From NCBI GenBank assembly GCA_024707325.1, contig JANPZY010000001.1, positions 2,542,501 to 2,606,500 on the forward strand: a stretch of 64,000 nucleotides of DNA, written 5' to 3'. The first letter of the stretch is position 1. Each line of letters starts with the position of its first letter. A model generated the notes under the pieces. The model was not told the origin of the DNA and ran no database searches. It saw only the letters and a list, made by a program, of their open reading frames with translations. This DNA is from Opitutus sp. (lineage in GTDB: Bacteria > Verrucomicrobiota > Verrucomicrobiia > Opitutales > Opitutaceae). Below, one piece after another: positions 39,602 to 48,592 of the stretch. Both the position numbers and the translations under genes were made by a program.

Positions 39602-40013
39602 CGAGCGTCTCCTGTTCAACAAAGGATACAGCAGTCACCGGGGCGACGACCATCTGCGCGATGCGGTCGCCGCGGCGGACCTCGAAGGGCACGTGGCCGT
39701 GGTTGATGAGCATGACCTTGACCTCGCCGCGATAGTCGGCGTCGACGGTACCCGGGGCATTGAGCACGGTGACCGCGTGCTTGGCGGCGAGCCCTGAGCG
39801 GGGCCGGATCTGGGCCTCGAACCCCTCGGGCAGCGCGATGGCAAAGCCGGTCGGGATCATGGCGGTGCGGCCCGGTTCGATCGTCACCACCTCGTCAGGG
39901 CCGAGCGCGGCCGGGAGGTCCACTCCCGCCGCGCCGGCAGTCTGTTGTCTTGGGGCAACCAGTCCCCGGCCGTGCTCGAACCAGCGAAATCCGATATCGA
40001 GCCGGCCGGTCAT
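39555..40013 (-). CDS. dut: dUTP diphosphatase
   Basis: A 152-residue trimeric-type dUTPase. Motif 1 is AGAAGVDLPAAL, motif 2 RPRSGLAAKHAVTVL, motif 3 APGTVDADYRGEVKVMLIN and motif 4 RRGDRIAQMVVAPV; the glycine-rich motif 5 is only poorly kept at the end (ERGDKGHGSTGR). It hydrolyses dUTP to dUMP, keeping uracil out of DNA and feeding dTMP synthesis. The end overlaps the DUF2259 start by 47 bp, and the start lies 3 bp after the lipoprotein stop. In relatives coaBC often sits between ubiB and dut; it is absent here. Confidence 0.93.
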   Translation of the reverse strand: MTGRLDIGFRWFEHGRGLVAPRQQTAGAAGVDLPAALGPDEVVTIEPGRTAMIPTGFAIALPEGFEAQIRPRSGLAAKHAVTVLNAPGTVDADYRGEVKVMLINHGHVPFEVRRGDRIAQMVVAPVTAVSFVEQETLDDTERGDKGHGSTGR

Positions 40014-40016
40014 GAC

Positions 40017-40622
40017 TTAGTTCACCTTGACGGTTGCGTAGAGTTCGGGCGGCAGGTCGACGGTGCCGTTGATCAGGTCCATGAACGGGATCACGGTCTC
40101 GGCGGTATTGCCGTTCTTGGTCATATTGGTGTCGATCACTTCCTTGCCCTTGATGCGGATGGTGATCGAGTGGCCTTCGAAGAACTGCTCCATCATGGCC
40201 TTGGTCTCGGCGTCCTGGCCTTCGGTGCCCAGTTCGCCCTTCATGTCTTCGGTGGTGAAGGAGACCTTCACGACGCCCGGCGACACGACTTCGAACTTGG
40301 CGCCGTCGTCCTTGCCGTCGTCGCCGTTGAGTTCGGCGAACGGGCCTTCGACCACGAGCACGCAGGTGGCCGAACCGTCGGCGTTCTCGGTCAGGGTCGC
40401 GCCCGCTTCCTTGCAGAAGCCGTCGTCATCGGACTTTTCGGAATCCGAGCCGGCGCCGGCCTTGACCATGGAATAGATGTCGGCGCCCATCACCGAGGTG
40501 GTGGTGGCTTTGCCGGTGGTTTCGGTCTGGACGTCGATCTCCATGGTGACGTCCATGCAGCCGGCGAGGCCGACCGTCAGCGCCAGGATACCGGCGGCTT
40601 TACCGAGGATATTGAGTGACAT
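40017..40622 (-). CDS. Predicted lipoprotein of unknown function
   Basis: A 201-residue protein from MSLNILGKAAGILALTVGLAGCMD, with a lipobox LAGC at residues 19-22 and a gggagaa ribosome site. The mature part is acidic: TMEIDVQTETTGKATTTSVMGADIY, FCKEAGATLTENADGSATCVL with two cysteines that could form a disulphide, and SPGVVKVSFTTEDMKGEL. It ends PPELYATVKVN. It is probably the first gene of the lipoprotein-dut-DUF2259-moeB operon. I do not recognise the family. Confidence 0.72.
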   Translation of the reverse strand: MSLNILGKAAGILALTVGLAGCMDVTMEIDVQTETTGKATTTSVMGADIYSMVKAGAGSDSEKSDDDGFCKEAGATLTENADGSATCVLVVEGPFAELNGDDGKDDGAKFEVVSPGVVKVSFTTEDMKGELGTEGQDAETKAMMEQFFEGHSITIRIKGKEVIDTNMTKNGNTAETVIPFMDLINGTVDLPPELYATVKVN

Positions 40623-40687
40623 GAGGTTCTCCCTGAACAGGGCTGCCTCGCTAAGGCCCGCTAGATGAACGCCACCTGAATGCCCGT

Positions 40688-42202
40688 TCAGCTGAGGATT
40701 CGCCAGAGCACCAGCACGCCGACCACAACAATCAGCCATAGCCACCAGACTGAACGCGGCTTCTTGCGCTCGGCGTGGAAATCGTCGAGCGCGGCTTCCG
40801 CCTTCTCGATGATCGCCGGCAGCCTTCCGATGGCATTGGCCCCGGTGCGCAGGTGCTCGGCGAGATCCTCGAGCCGCCCCAGCGGCCCGGCCTCGCGGCG
40901 GACGAAGTCGCCGACCACCGGCTCGGAGACGGTCCAGATATCGAGCTCGGGATCGAGCGCGCGGGAGACGCCTTCGACCAGCACCATGCTCTTTTGCAAG
41001 AGCACCAGCTCGGGCCGCGCCTGCATGTCGAAGAGTTCGGTGGTGGCAAAGAGCTGGCCCAGCACCTTGGCCATCGAGATGTCGCGGGCAGTGCGGCCCT
41101 GCAGCGGCTCGCCGATCGAGCGCAGCGCCAGCGCGAAGTCATCGACGGATTGATGCCGCGGCACATAGCCGATCTCGAAATGCCGCTCGGCGATCATCCG
41201 GTAGTTGCGGGTGATGAAGCCATAGAGAATGTCAGCCAGGAACCGCCGCTCGGCCCGGGTGATGCGGCCCATGATGCCGAGATCGACCGCGATGATATTG
41301 CCGGTCTTGGGGTCGGCGAAGAGATTGCCCGGATGCATGTCAGCGTGGAAGAAGCCGTCGCGGATGGCGTGGCGGAGGAAGCTCTGCAAGAGCTTCCGCG
41401 CCAGTTCCTTGCGGTCGAGCCCGGCGGCGTCGAGCGCGGCGAGATCGCGGATCGGGATGCCCTCGACCCAGCTGGTGGTGAGCACCGTTTCGGCGGTGTG
41501 GTCCCAGCTGACATCGGGAACGACGAAGCCTTCGTCCCTTTCGATGTTCTGTTTGAACTCGGAGATCGCCGCCGCCTCGAGCCGCAGGTCGAGTTCGAGC
41601 CGGGCCGAGCGGTCCAGCGTCTTGACCACATCGGTCGGTCGCAGCCGGCGCAGTTCGCGGGCGAAACGCTCGGCGAGCCGGGCGCCCGCATAATAGCTTT
41701 CGAGATCGGCGCGGAACCGCCGCTTGATGCCGGGGCGGAGTATCTTGACCGCCACCGTCCGCCGACCATTGCTGTCGTCGAGCACGGCTCTATGGACCTG
41801 CGCGATCGAGGCCGCGGCGATGGGCGGCGACAGCTCCTTGAGGTCGGCGGCGTGCTCGTGCAGCGCCTCGACGAGGAGGCCCGGGACCAGCGCCGGGTCG
41901 AACGGCTCCATCTTGTCCTGCAGGGCCGAGAGATCCGCCGCCACCTCGATGCCGACGATGTCGGGGCGGGTGCCCAGCGTCTGGCCGAATTTCACATAGG
42001 TCGGCCCCAGCCGGTTCAGCGCCCGCGTCAGCCGCTCGACGCGGCCGGTCCGCTTGACCGCACCGCGTTCGAACAGGCGCCCCACGGAAATGCCGAAGCG
42101 CAGCGAGGGCGGCAGAGCCGCATTGTCGACGATCGAGAGCGCGCCTTCGCGCGCCAGCACGAAACCGGCGCGGGCAAGGCGGTAGTAGGCAGCAAGACCC
42201 AT
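40688..42202 (-). CDS. ubiB: UbiB, ABC1/aarF-type kinase-like protein of ubiquinone synthesis
   Basis: A 504-residue protein (MGLAAYYRLARAGFVLAREG). The atypical kinase motifs KFGQTLGTRPDIVG, an alanine-rich nucleotide loop (PPIAAASIAQVHRAVL) and the lysine in VAVKILRPG are present. DMHPGNLF and AVDLGIMGRI match the catalytic loop and DFG-like region. Two membrane helices may be formed by the C-terminus (WWLWLIVVVGVLVLW). UbiB supports coenzyme Q biosynthesis, probably as an ATPase that helps extract membrane intermediates. It lies 4 bp after ubiE. Confidence 0.95.
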   Translation of the reverse strand: MGLAAYYRLARAGFVLAREGALSIVDNAALPPSLRFGISVGRLFERGAVKRTGRVERLTRALNRLGPTYVKFGQTLGTRPDIVGIEVAADLSALQDKMEPFDPALVPGLLVEALHEHAADLKELSPPIAAASIAQVHRAVLDDSNGRRTVAVKILRPGIKRRFRADLESYYAGARLAERFARELRRLRPTDVVKTLDRSARLELDLRLEAAAISEFKQNIERDEGFVVPDVSWDHTAETVLTTSWVEGIPIRDLAALDAAGLDRKELARKLLQSFLRHAIRDGFFHADMHPGNLFADPKTGNIIAVDLGIMGRITRAERRFLADILYGFITRNYRMIAERHFEIGYVPRHQSVDDFALALRSIGEPLQGRTARDISMAKVLGQLFATTELFDMQARPELVLLQKSMVLVEGVSRALDPELDIWTVSEPVVGDFVRREAGPLGRLEDLAEHLRTGANAIGRLPAIIEKAEAALDDFHAERKKPRSVWWLWLIVVVGVLVLWRILS

Positions 42203-42206
42203 GGGC

Positions 42207-42962
42207 TCAGAGCTTCCAGGCCGTGTGCAGCGCGGCGATGTTGCCGGTAAAGGCGGTGTGCGTCACCCGCTTGAACCCGGCCCCGGCGATCATCTGGATG
42301 AAGCGTTCGGGCGTGGGGAACTTGCGGATGGATTCGACCAGATACTGATAGGGCTGCGCATCGCCGGTGACCCACTTGCCCATCGGCGGGATCATCCGGT
42401 CGGAGAAGAGTTTATAGGCCTCGTCGAGCAGCGGCACGTCGACCTGGCTGAATTCGAGCACCAGGAGCTTGCCGCCGCGCTTGAGTACCCGATGCGCTTC
42501 CTTGAGCGCCTTCTCGATCCGCGGCACGTTCCTGATGCCGAAGGCGATGGTGTAGGCGTCGAAGGTGTCGCTCTCGAACGGCAGCTCTTCGGCATTGGCC
42601 TCGACGAACTTGGCCTGGTCCGGGAACCGCCAGCCCTTGGCGCGCTCGGCGCCGACCCGCAGCATGTCCGAATTGATGTCCGAGACGGTGACCTCGGCAT
42701 AGCCCACCGAGGCATTGATGATCCGCTCGGCCACATCGCCGGTGCCGCCCGCCATGTCGAGCACACGGTAGGGCAGCTTGCCGGTCTTGGGCGGCGCCAG
42801 CCGGGCGACCATGGCGTCCTTCCAGAGCCGGTGCACGCCCCCGCTCATCAGGTCGTTCATCAGATCATAGCGATCGGCCACCGCGTGGAACACGTCGTTG
42901 ACCATGCCCTGCTTGGCTTCGAGCGGCACGGTCTGCTCGCCAAAATGCGTGGTTTCGCTCAT
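42207..42962 (-). CDS. ubiE: Demethylmenaquinone/2-methoxy-6-polyprenyl-1,4-benzoquinol methyltransferase UbiE
   Basis: 251 residues. [25 protein letters not shown] is the family signature, and [15 protein letters not shown] is SAM-binding motif [26 protein letters not shown] and [17 protein letters not shown] follow. The C-terminus is [19 protein letters not shown]. It methylates the quinone ring in ubiquinone synthesis. The ubiE-ubiB pair is transcribed on the minus strand, divergent from mutM. The ATG at 42962 is followed directly by SETTHFG. Confidence 0.96.
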   Translation of the reverse strand: MSETTHFGEQTVPLEAKQGMVNDVFHAVADRYDLMNDLMSGGVHRLWKDAMVARLAPPKTGKLPYRVLDMAGGTGDVAERIINASVGYAEVTVSDINSDMLRVGAERAKGWRFPDQAKFVEANAEELPFESDTFDAYTIAFGIRNVPRIEKALKEAHRVLKRGGKLLVLEFSQVDVPLLDEAYKLFSDRMIPPMGKWVTGDAQPYQYLVESIRKFPTPERFIQMIAGAGFKRVTHTAFTGNIAALHTAWKL

Positions 42963-43061
42963 GCGCGGGCTCCTAACTTGGCCGCGTTATAGCGGAGGCA
43001 GCCGGTCGTTGCCATGCAGCAATGGAGCGCATGGTATGCGAGCGCTGATCCATGAGGCCCG

Positions 43062-43197
43062 TTCCCTCGCCCCTCAGGGGAGAGGGTGCCCGAAGGGCGG
43101 GTGAGGGGTGAGGCGTCTCACTATGCACTTGCTGCGCCGCTTCACCCCTCATCCGGCGCTCCGCGCCACCTTCTCCCCCTGAGGGGCGAAGGGGCCC
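43062..43197. repeat. Inverted repeat element, ctcaggggag type, copy 2
   Basis: It starts ttccctcgcccctcagggga, passes gtgcccgaagggcgggtgag, and ends in cttctccccctgaggggcga. It is closely similar to the copy at 37971-38126. It lies in the 302-bp divergent gap between ubiE (42962) and mutM (43265). The rest of that gap shows only the ribosome site cggagg before mutM. Confidence 0.7.
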
Positions 43198-43264
43198 GAC
43201 TGATGGTCTTGTGCAAACGGCGGTGGCGGCGCTAAGCCAGTGTCCCCACCCCCCGGAGGTCCGC

Positions 43265-44146
43265 ATGCCTGAATTGCCAGAAGTCGAGACGGTGCGGCGG
43301 GGGCTGGCGCCGTTGGTGGAAGGCGCGCGGATCGAGAAGGTGACGCTCAACCGCAAGGACCTGCGGTTTCCCTTTCCGAAGACCTTCGCCCGCGAGCTCG
43401 AAGGCGCCACCATCGAAAGCACCGGGCGGCGAGCCAAGTACCTGCTGTTCCGGCTCTCGACGGGAAAAACCTGGCTCAGCCATCTGGGCATGACCGGCAG
43501 CTTCCGCTTCGCCGAACTCAAATTCAAGGAACCGAGCCGCTATTACGAGCCGGCGGTGGACGAAAAGCACGATCATGTCGTGATGGAGCTCGAGACCAGG
43601 TCCGAGGGGCGGCTGAAGCTCATCTATTCGGACGCCCGCCGCTTCGGCTTCATGGACCTTTTCGAGAGGGAAGAGGACTCGGCTTTTCTGGAGGGGCTGG
43701 GCCCCGAGCCGCTGGGCAATGCCTTCAACGCCGAAGAAATGGCCGAGCGTTTTCGGGGCAAGAAGGCGCCGATGAAGGCGGCTCTGCTCGACCAGCGCGT
43801 CGTGGCCGGCCTGGGCAATATCTATGTCAGCGAGGCGCTGCACCGCGCCCACATCCTGCCCACGACCGCGGCCGGCCGGCTGGTGCTGAAGTCCGGAAAA
43901 CCGTCGCAACGGCTGGAACTACTCGCCGACGGCGTCCGCACCGTGCTGATCGAAGCCATCGAAGCGGGTGGGTCCACGCTGCGCGATTTCCGCGCCACGG
44001 ACGGCAGTTCCGGCTATTTCCAGCACCGCTTCGCCGTTTATGACCGGGAGGGCGAGCCGTGCCCGACGCTGGGGTGCCGCGGCGTGGTGAAGCGCATCGT
44101 GCAGTCGGGCCGGTCGAGCTTTTATTGTCCAGTGTGCCAGCACTGA
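43265..44146 (+). CDS. mutM: Formamidopyrimidine-DNA glycosylase (Fpg)
   Basis: 293 residues from MPELPEVETVRRGLAPLVEG. After Met removal, Pro1 is the Schiff-base nucleophile and Glu2 the helper. LSHLGMTGSFRF and LLDQRVVAGLGNIYVSEALHRA contain the conserved DNA-contacting loop and helix-two-turn-helix. The C-terminal zinc finger uses CPTLGC and FYCPVCQH. The enzyme removes 8-oxoguanine and opened purines. The first ATG of the family protein is at 43265, with cggaggtccgc upstream as ribosome site. The frame is open further upstream but has no family sequence. Confidence 0.96.
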   Translation: MPELPEVETVRRGLAPLVEGARIEKVTLNRKDLRFPFPKTFARELEGATIESTGRRAKYLLFRLSTGKTWLSHLGMTGSFRFAELKFKEPSRYYEPAVDEKHDHVVMELETRSEGRLKLIYSDARRFGFMDLFEREEDSAFLEGLGPEPLGNAFNAEEMAERFRGKKAPMKAALLDQRVVAGLGNIYVSEALHRAHILPTTAAGRLVLKSGKPSQRLELLADGVRTVLIEAIEAGGSTLRDFRATDGSSGYFQHRFAVYDREGEPCPTLGCRGVVKRIVQSGRSSFYCPVCQH

Positions 44147-44219
44147 GGCACGTTTTTTCCTGCCCGGTCGTGGTTATGGAGCCACGAGGGGAGCGGGCAC
44201 CTTCCTACCACCACACAGG

Positions 44220-45350
44220 TCGTCACCCCGGCGAAGGCCGGGGCCCAGTAAGCGCCAGCCGGGCGGCCTCATCACAGCACGAGCGGCAACGCTGGTGAGT
44301 ACTGGGTCCCGGCCTTCGTGTTGTGTCCCGTGTGATTGGCGGGATGGACTCGGTGTAGAACGAGGCGTTGCCTTAGTCAGGGAGCGTTTTGGATGGATCT
44401 GAAGTTGCACGCCAATGCGACGACGACGCCGAAGACGCGGGCCTACATTCAGGCCAGCCCTGGGAGCGTTGCGGAACTGGCTGTCGAACTTGGCGTCAAT
44501 GAGAGCACGGTGCGGCGTTGGAAGGGCCGCACCTGCGTGGCCGATCGCTCGCACACGCCGCACCAGCTCAAGACCAGCCTGAGCTCGACCGAGGAGCAAC
44601 TGGTGGTGGCGTTGCGCCGGGAACTGGAGCTGTCACTCGACGATATCGTCGAGGTCATGCAGCGCTGCTGCAATGAGGCGCTCAGCCGCAGCGCCATCCA
44701 CCGCTGCCTGCAGCGGCACGGCATCTCGCGCCGGCCGCTCCCCGCCAAGCCGGCGGTGGGGCGCTTCGAGCCGGCCCCGGTGAGCTTCATCCACATCGAC
44801 CTCAAGCACCTGACCCGGCTCGAGGGTTATCCCAGCTATGTGTTCGTCGCCATCGATCGGGCCACCCGGTTCGTCCACATCGAAATCATTGAACGGCGCG
44901 ATGCCTGTACCATCGCCGCCTGCCTGGTGCGTTTGCTCTCCGCCTTCCCCTACCCGGTACACACCATCCTGACCGACAACGGTGCCGAGTTCACCGATCG
45001 CTTCGGCTCCGCCCGCTGGCGCAACACCAGCAAGCCCACCGGCAAGCATGCCTTCGACCTCGTCTGCCGCTGGTACGGCATCGACCACCGGCTCACCCGC
45101 CCCTTCCACCCGCAGACCAACGGCATGGCCGAGCGCTTCAACCGTCGCCTCGCCGACGCCCTGCGCAGCCACCCCGCCAGCGGAAATGCCGGCAAGAACA
45201 AGTTCGACTCGCATGAAATGCGAGACGCCTTCCTCCACGCCTTCGTCGATAGCTACAACAAAACCCGCCTAAAGTGCCTCCACTACAAGGCCCCAGCACA
45301 GGCCCTCGCCAACCTTACGGGACACAACACCTTCGCCGGGATGACGATCG
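44220..45350. repeat. REP-like palindrome split by the IS481-type element
   Basis: The left arm (gtcaccccggcgaaggccgg, then ggcccagta) is at about 44221-44250. The right arm (tactgggtcccggccttcg, 44300-44318) continues after the insertion as ccgggatgacg (45336-45346). Without the IS the two arms match at about 28 of 30 positions as an inverted repeat. The stretch 44251-44299 is the loop. This is the only copy I noticed in the window. Confidence 0.75.
44319..45329 (+). mobile_element. IS481-family insertion sequence, 1,011 bp, 6-bp target duplication
   Basis: The left end TGTTGTGTCCCGTGTGATTG and the right end (reverse strand) TGTTGTGTCCCGTAAGGTTG share a perfect 13-bp start and further matches inside. 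The target duplication CCTTCG is at 44313-44318 and 45330-45335. The single gene inside is a DDE transposase. Size, ends and transposase fit the IS481 family. Intact ends and duplication suggest a recent insertion. Confidence 0.92.
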
Positions 45351-45385
45351 AGTTTATGGGGAGAGTGGTGCAAGGGCCTGGATGA
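44393..45385 (+). CDS. IS481-family transposase
   Basis: 330 residues from MDLKLHANATTTPKTRAYIQ. The helix-turn-helix is SVAELAVELGVNESTVRRWKG (about residues 25-45). The DDE core has D136 in SFIHIDLKHL, D195 in ILTDNGAEF and E247 in HPQTNGMAERFN. The IS right end falls in codon 313 (NLTGHN). The last 18 residues (TFAGMTIEFMGRVVQGPG) and the stop codon come from the interrupted host repeat, so the element brings no stop of its own in this frame. The frame is otherwise intact and probably functional. Confidence 0.92.
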   Translation: MDLKLHANATTTPKTRAYIQASPGSVAELAVELGVNESTVRRWKGRTCVADRSHTPHQLKTSLSSTEEQLVVALRRELELSLDDIVEVMQRCCNEALSRSAIHRCLQRHGISRRPLPAKPAVGRFEPAPVSFIHIDLKHLTRLEGYPSYVFVAIDRATRFVHIEIIERRDACTIAACLVRLLSAFPYPVHTILTDNGAEFTDRFGSARWRNTSKPTGKHAFDLVCRWYGIDHRLTRPFHPQTNGMAERFNRRLADALRSHPASGNAGKNKFDSHEMRDAFLHAFVDSYNKTRLKCLHYKAPAQALANLTGHNTFAGMTIEFMGRVVQGPG

Positions 45386-45388
45386 CGC

Positions 45389-45697
45389 TCAATGCTGAGG
45401 CCACAGGCCGGGATAAAGGTCGTCCCAGTTCGGGTTGGTTTCCTCGATCAGGCGGATTTTCCAGGCACGATGCCATTCCTTGAGCTGCTTCTCGCGGCGG
45501 ATGGCGTATTCGGCGGTGGCATGCTCCTCGTACCAGACGAGGCGATGCACGCCGTATCGCCTAGTGAAGCCCTCGACCACCCCCTCGCGGTGCTCCCAGA
45601 CGCGTTCCATCAGGCGGCTGGTGACGCCGATATAGAGCGTACCGCCGATGCGGCTGGCGAGGATGTAGACCCAGAACTGCTTTTGGCTCATAGCCAT
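45389..45697 (-). CDS. GIY-YIG nuclease family protein
   Basis: 102 residues. FWVYILASRIGGTLYIGVTSRLMERVWEHREG is the GIY-YIG module (here VYI...LYIGV), and the basic residues and the later glutamate (RREKQLKEWHRAWKIRLIE) complete the family pattern. The small single-domain type (YhbQ-like) is widespread and of unknown biological role. Start ATG 45697, or 45691 two codons in. It ends 4 bp after the extended transposase frame, facing it. Confidence 0.85.
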   Translation of the reverse strand: MAMSQKQFWVYILASRIGGTLYIGVTSRLMERVWEHREGVVEGFTRRYGVHRLVWYEEHATAEYAIRREKQLKEWHRAWKIRLIEETNPNWDDLYPGLWPQH

Positions 45698-45872
45698 GCT
45701 TTAGCGCAGCGGCCGTGATGCACCCGTCATCAGCCAAAACCTGTTGACGCCCCGGCCTCGTCGCACTATACAGCGCGCAACTTGGCGGCCCGGTTTGCCG
45801 CCGATTTCATTTCATGCCCGATCGGTAGCGCCGCAAACGGCGGCGAGATCGGTCGAAGCAAAGAGGACGTAA

Positions 45873-46145
45873 ATGGCCAATACCACCTCGGCAAAGAAGG
45901 CGACCCGCAAGATCGCCGCTCGCACCGAAGTCAACAAGTCGCGCCGCTCGCGCATGCGCACCTTCATCCGCAAGGTTGAAGAAGCGATTGCCTCGGGCGA
46001 CCAGAAGGCGGCCAACGAGGCTCTGAAGGCCGCGCAGCCCGAGATCGCCCGCGCCGCTCAGAAGGGCATCGTCCACGCCAACGTGGCAGCCCGCAAGGTG
46101 TCGCGCCTCAACCACCGTATCCACGGTCTGGGCGGCGCCGCCTGA
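45873..46145 (+). CDS. rpsT: 30S ribosomal protein S20
   Basis: 90 residues, [39 protein letters not shown], strongly basic and helical, with the typical ending [19 protein letters not shown]20 binds the 5' domain of 16S rRNA during assembly. A position just upstream of dnaA is usual in Hyphomicrobiales. A terminator follows at 46175. Confidence 0.96.
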   Translation: MANTTSAKKATRKIAARTEVNKSRRSRMRTFIRKVEEAIASGDQKAANEALKAAQPEIARAAQKGIVHANVAARKVSRLNHRIHGLGGAA

Positions 46146-46174
46146 TCCAGCCTACAATCGGCTGCACGAGTTCG

Positions 46175-46199
46175 AGGCTCCCGCTCCGGGGGCCTTTTT
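46175..46199 (+). terminator. Intrinsic terminator of rpsT
   Basis: Stem aggctcccg / cgggggcct (9 bp, one T-G pair) with loop ctc, followed by tttttcttt. It begins 30 bp after the rpsT stop. Confidence 0.85.
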
Positions 46200-46930
46200 C
46201 TTTGCCCGGTCGCCAACGGCATGTGACAACAGGATGTCAGGCGGTGTGACAGGTTTGCGACAGCCGCGTGACGATGTCTCATTGGGCGCGCCCACTCGCC
46301 CGATCTGCGGCGATTTCTGAACGAGGGCAATTACTTAGAGATTCCTGCTGGCCTTTTCGGCGGCGGTTTGAGGCAAAGATTTCTCCCGGACCCGGTTTGG
46401 TGCATGGAGTCTTAAACTTTCCCGCAGGACCCCGAAAATGGCGATTCCGTCATGAGTCTCAGCGCCTTATTTTAGCGTTAGGCGGGAAGGCCCCGGGAAA
46501 GGTTTTTGCCTTCTTCAGAGTCAATAGGGTTTGAGCAGATTCACCCCGTTGCAGCCAAAATTTCTGCCCCCTAAGATGGCTCCATCAACTGAGGCGACGG
46601 GGCAAAAGAACCCCAATTCCTCGGCAGATGAAGAGGTGGCAAGACCATCGGGATCAAATGAGCGGTGCGGTGCGGACGCAACCCGCTGACCCTGAAGGAA
46701 ATGGGCTACAAGAGTATAATTTGCGGTCGAAGTAATCGTCTTGTCCGGGCATTAGGGGCAAGACTATCCGGGTCTCATTAAAGCCGGATTCAATACCAGC
46801 AAAAGGAGTGACATCCGCAGCATTGTTGCGGAACAGGGCTGGTTTGTCTGCGTTTTTGGACAAACCCTAACAGAGTGGCGAATGGTCCGAGAACAGGACC
46901 ACGTCTGGCGGCAAACGGGGCTAAGGAACG
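46200..46930. other. Long non-coding region upstream of dnaA (about 730 bp)
   Basis: No reading frame with coding character is seen. The region is visibly lower in G+C than its neighbours. An extended -10 like TATAAT lies at 46715-46720 with only a poor -35 element upstream. I see no full DnaA box (TTATCCACA) on either strand by eye, so I do not call an origin here. A ribosome site (aaggaac) precedes the dnaA start at 46931. It could hold a long dnaA leader or several promoters. Confidence 0.5.
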
Positions 46931-48490
46931 ATGGCGAGAAACGCGGCGGCGGGTCGTGCTTGGGATGATGGCGCAAGCCAATCCAATGGTGATGGCGCAA
47001 GCCAATCCAATGGTGATGTCGGGGGCAATGATGGAGCGGTGACGATCATGGGCAAAGATGGAAAGCCCGTCATCAGTTCCGAGGTTTTCGCCCGCGTCAG
47101 GGCGCGTCTGAAGACCGCGGTGGGCGAGGATGTCTATAATTCCTGGTTCGCGCGGCTCGAACTTGAGGAGATCGTCGAAGACCTCGCTCATCTGAGCGTA
47201 CCGACGCGCTTCCTCTGCTCGTGGATCCAGTCCAACTACGCCGACAAGATCCTCGAAGGCTTCAAGGCCGAAACGCCGGCGATCGCCCGGCTGCATTTCA
47301 CCGTCCGCGTCAATGGACAGGCCCGGCCGCGCCTCGCGCCGGCTGCCGAGCCGGTCGCGGTCGAACCCGAGGTCGAAACCCTGACGGCGCCCGCCGCGCC
47401 GCGCCCGGTCCGCGATGCGGTGCAAGCGCCGCGTGGCGATGCCCTGTCGGGCTCGGCCATCGACCCCAAGATGACGTTCGATACCTTCGTTGCCGGCGCG
47501 CCCAACGAAATGGCGCTGCAGGTGGCCAAGCAGGTGGCGCATGCCGCCGCCAACAACACGGTGAGCTTCAACCCGGTCTATATCCACTCGACCGTGGGCC
47601 TGGGTAAGTCGCATCTTCTCAATGCCATCGCCTGGGCGGCTGGCGCGGCGGACTCGTCGCGCAACATCGTCTACCTCACGGCCGACCACTTCATGTACCA
47701 CTTCATCACCGCGGTGCAGCGCCAGTCGGCGCTCGCCTTCAAGGAGTGGCTGCGGCGGGTCGACCTGCTGCTCATCGACGACATGCAGTTCCTGCAGGGC
47801 AAGTCGGCCACCGAATTCGGCCACACGCTGGGCACTCTGTTGACCGGTGCCAAGCAGGTGGTGGTGGCCGGCGACGCCCCGCCCCGCGATCTCGACATGC
47901 TCGACGAGCGCGTGCGCTCGCGTCTGAGCGGCGGCCTCGTGGTTCCGATCACCACCTTCGACGTCGACCTGCGCAAGGCCATCGTGCAGCGCCGTGCCGA
48001 CCAGGCCACGGCCCGCTTTGCCGGCGTGCACTTCCCGCCGGCAGTGATCGACTACATCTCCCGCGTCGTGGTGAGCCATGGCCGCGATCTCGATGGCGCG
48101 GTGAACCGCCTCGTCGCCGCCAATCAGTTGACCCACGAGCCGATCACCGTGACTCTCGCCGAGCGCACGCTCGCCGACCTCGTCCGCAGCCGTGAAGCCA
48201 GGCGCGTCCGCATCGAGGACATCCTCCGCATCGTCTCGCGCCACTACAAGGTGCCGCGCAACGACCTGCTGAGCTCGCGCCGCTCGCGTGACGTGGTGCG
48301 GCCGCGCCAGATCGCCATGTATCTGGCCAAGTCGCTCACCAGCCGCTCGCTGCCGGAAATCGGCCGCCGCTTCGGGGGCCGTGACCACACCACCGTGCTG
48401 CACTCGGTGCGCAAGGTCGAGCAGATGATGAAGGACGACGGCGATCTCTGCCAGGAGATCGAGCTCCTCAAGCGCATGCTCGAAGAGTAG
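46931..48490 (+). CDS. dnaA: Chromosomal replication initiator DnaA
   Basis: 519 residues from the ATG at 46931. Domain I reads [28 protein letters not shown] variable linker follows, then AAA+ domain III with [24 protein letters not shown] (Walker A near residue 220, with S-T-V-G-L-G-K-S in place of the more usual G-G-V-G-L-G-K-T). Walker B is [12 protein letters not shown]. Domain IV ends in [18 protein letters not shown], the DnaA-box-binding signature. The first 40 residues include a tandem repeat. A later ATG at 47049 ([14 protein letters not shown]) would start just before domain I and is a real alternative, but the better ribosome site is before 46931. Confidence 0.95.
   Translation: MARNAAAGRAWDDGASQSNGDGASQSNGDVGGNDGAVTIMGKDGKPVISSEVFARVRARLKTAVGEDVYNSWFARLELEEIVEDLAHLSVPTRFLCSWIQSNYADKILEGFKAETPAIARLHFTVRVNGQARPRLAPAAEPVAVEPEVETLTAPAAPRPVRDAVQAPRGDALSGSAIDPKMTFDTFVAGAPNEMALQVAKQVAHAAANNTVSFNPVYIHSTVGLGKSHLLNAIAWAAGAADSSRNIVYLTADHFMYHFITAVQRQSALAFKEWLRRVDLLLIDDMQFLQGKSATEFGHTLGTLLTGAKQVVVAGDAPPRDLDMLDERVRSRLSGGLVVPITTFDVDLRKAIVQRRADQATARFAGVHFPPAVIDYISRVVVSHGRDLDGAVNRLVAANQLTHEPITVTLAERTLADLVRSREARRVRIEDILRIVSRHYKVPRNDLLSSRRSRDVVRPRQIAMYLAKSLTSRSLPEIGRRFGGRDHTTVLHSVRKVEQMMKDDGDLCQEIELLKRMLEE
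46967..47014 (+). repeat. Two perfect tandem 24-bp copies in the dnaA 5' end
   Basis: Bases 46967-46990 and 46991-47014 are identical, starting gatggcgcaagccaatccaa. They encode DGASQSNG twice. The copy number keeps the frame, so variation here would change only the N-terminal tail. Confidence 0.9.
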
Positions 48491-48592
48491 GCGGGCGCCC
48501 GCAGTCCATTCCGCCGCATTGCAAGGCTTGGTTAACCATGCAAGTCTCCTCGCGGCCATAAGTCGAAGTGGTCCCTCCCCCGGCGGGGAGGG

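Noticed and set aside
46200..46930. Chromosomal origin next to dnaA
   Set aside because: I found no full DnaA box and no clear unwinding element. In this order the origin is often elsewhere, so I leave it as non-coding.
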